Shown in pieces: positions 5,594 through 6,613 of a stretch of 6,613 bases of DNA. Under the pieces are notes generated by a model that was not told the origin of the DNA, ran no database searches, and worked only from the letters and a program-made list of their open reading frames with translations. The stretch is from an uncultured beta proteobacterium. Lineage in GTDB: Bacteria; Pseudomonadota; Gammaproteobacteria; Burkholderiales; Rhodocyclaceae. A program made the translations under genes and the position numbers. The stretch spans positions 1 to 6,613 of the forward strand of contig CAIXAY010000338.1 in NCBI GenBank assembly GCA_903917505.1, given 5' to 3'. The first letter of the stretch is position 1. Each line of letters starts with the position of its first letter.

Positions 5594-6547
5594 ATGCTCG
5601 ACATCCTGGCCATCACCGGCCCCATCTACTTCAGCATTGCGGTCGGCTTCATCGCCACCCGCCTTGGCCTGTTCGCCAGGACCGACAAGCAGGTGTTCGG
5701 CCGCTTCGTCATCAACATCGCGGTGCCGACGATGCTCTTCAAGGCCATGGCCGAGCGCTCCATCGGCGAGGTTCTCAACCCGAGCTACATCCTGGCCTAT
5801 CTGGCCGGCACGCTGTTCCTGGCCGGCCTCGGTTTGTTCTGGTGGCGCAGGATCGCCCGGGTCAGCCCGACGACCAGCGCTTTATACACCATGGGCATCA
5901 CCTGCTCGAACAGCGTGTTCATCGGCTACCCGGTACTGCTGCTGACGGTGGCGCCGGTTGCCGGCGTCGCCATGGCGCTCAACACCATCGTCGAAAATTT
6001 TGTCGTCATTCCGCTGATGCTCGCCCTGGCCGAAAGCGGGCAGGTGAAGTCAGTGAGCTGGTTCGCCCTGATTCGAAAATCGCTGCTCCGGCTGCTGCGC
6101 AATCCGATGATCATCGGCATGCTCGGCGGCATCCTCTTTTCCGTGCTCGGCTGGACATTGCCCAGGCCGCTGGCCCAGACGGTCAATATGTTCGCCATGA
6201 CCACCGGCGCGCTGTCGCTGTTCTTTGTTGGCTGCACGCTGGCCGGCCTGCCGATGCGCGGGATGGTCGGGAAGGTCATGCCGGTGACCGTCGGCAAGCT
6301 GATCTTTCACCCGCTGGCGGTATGGCTGGCGCTCGTCCTCCTGCCGCTGCTCGGCATGCCGGCGCTATCGCCCGACATGAAAACGGCGGCCATCCTGATG
6401 GCCGCCGTGCCGATGCTGTCGATCTATTCGATCCTCGCGCAAGTTTACGGCCAGGAGGATTTCAGCGCTGCCGCCCTGCTGGTCACCACGATCGTCTCGT
6501 TCTTCACGCTCAACGGCCTGCTGTGGGCGCTTAAAGTTTTTTATTAG
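5594..6547 (+). CDS. AEC-family (auxin efflux carrier / malonate-type) transporter
   Basis: This inner-membrane secondary carrier belongs to the AEC family, related to plant PIN proteins and bacterial MdcF-type transporters. Bacterial members are thought to move small organic acids such as malonate, malate or lactate. From the ATG at 5594 it is 317 aa with about ten hydrophobic segments, roughly residues 4-24, 36-52, 64-85, 97-120, 124-146, 172-190, 198-217, 229-253, 264-283 and 291-311. Family hallmarks include the N-terminal ITGPIYFSIAVGF, the broken-helix motif CSNSVFIGYP (104-113), NPMIIG (170-175), PMLSIYSILAQVYG (273-286) and LLVTTIVSFFTL (295-306). The ATG at 5567 would add nine polar residues but has no Shine-Dalgarno site at a normal distance and sits in a hairpin. 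The ATG at 5594 has GGA 7 nt upstream and matches the usual family N-terminus. The substrate cannot be read from sequence. It is divergent from the dehalogenase-like gene, 288 nt away. Confidence 0.88.
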   Translation: MLDILAITGPIYFSIAVGFIATRLGLFARTDKQVFGRFVINIAVPTMLFKAMAERSIGEVLNPSYILAYLAGTLFLAGLGLFWWRRIARVSPTTSALYTMGITCSNSVFIGYPVLLLTVAPVAGVAMALNTIVENFVVIPLMLALAESGQVKSVSWFALIRKSLLRLLRNPMIIGMLGGILFSVLGWTLPRPLAQTVNMFAMTTGALSLFFVGCTLAGLPMRGMVGKVMPVTVGKLIFHPLAVWLALVLLPLLGMPALSPDMKTAAILMAAVPMLSIYSILAQVYGQEDFSAAALLVTTIVSFFTLNGLLWALKVFY

Positions 6548-6559
6548 CTCTGACGCTCG

Positions 6560-6613
6560 TCAAAAGTGCAGCGAACGCTTGTCGCAGGCCAGCGCCGCTT
6601 CGTGCATCACTTC
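6560..6613 (-). CDS. C-terminal end of an unidentified minus-strand gene (5' part outside window)
   Basis: On the minus strand the frame is open from the window edge and reads EVMHEAALACDKRSLHF followed by TGA at 6562-6560. Codons are rich in G and C at third positions, as in the other genes here. It converges on the transporter gene, with 12 nt between the two stop codons and no clear bidirectional terminator. Seventeen residues are too few for identification and I do not recognise the family. The absence of an alternative gene in this stretch and the tight convergent layout are the main support. Confidence 0.5.
   Translation of the reverse strand, partial: EVMHEAALACDKRSLHF

Noticed and set aside
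6551..6562. Small inverted repeat TGAC-GCTC-GTCA between the convergent stops, considered as a bidirectional terminator
   Set aside because: The stem has only 4 bp and neither strand has a T-run after it; the T-rich stretch lies before it on the plus strand.

Overview
The window comes from a GC-rich proteobacterium. The tight spacing, strong AAGGAG/AGGAGG Shine-Dalgarno sites and the GarL/GarD sequences fit a betaproteobacterium (Burkholderiales or a relative) best. That placement rests on general similarity and is tentative.

Left half (1-3878, + strand): an aldarate (sugar diacid) catabolism cluster. It opens with the C-terminal quarter of glucarate dehydratase (GudD), followed after 13 nt by 5-keto-4-deoxy-D-glucarate aldolase (GarL) and after 10 nt by galactarate dehydratase (GarD). 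GudD and GarD convert D-glucarate and galactarate to the same intermediate, 5-keto-4-deoxy-D-glucarate, and GarL splits it into pyruvate and tartronate semialdehyde. After a 105-nt gap with a hairpin comes an SMP-30/gluconolactonase-family protein with a twin-arginine export signal. It probably opens sugar-acid lactones outside the cytoplasm and so feeds the pathway. A strong hairpin 17 nt after its stop closes the block. No tartronate semialdehyde reductase, glycerate kinase, transporter or regulator for this pathway lies in the window.

Middle (3879-4366): nearly 490 bases without a convincing gene. It holds the hairpin, a second GC-rich stem, a 23-nt near copy of a garD segment, and a 44-codon open frame with high GC at third positions. 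It may contain gene debris.

Right half (4367-6613): a minus-strand alpha/beta hydrolase that carries the catalytic and halide-pocket residues of fluoroacetate dehalogenase. A divergently transcribed AEC-family (auxin efflux carrier/malonate-type) membrane transporter follows on the plus strand. Between them lie 288 bases with a 12-bp perfect palindrome and a candidate promoter. The last 54 bases are the 3' end of an unidentified minus-strand gene converging on the transporter.

Most of the window is recognisable metabolism, and I saw no clear sign of an undescribed multi-gene system. The points most worth a second look are the conserved defluorinase-type active site, the exported lactonase beside the aldarate operon, and the possible gene remnants in the 3879-4366 gap.
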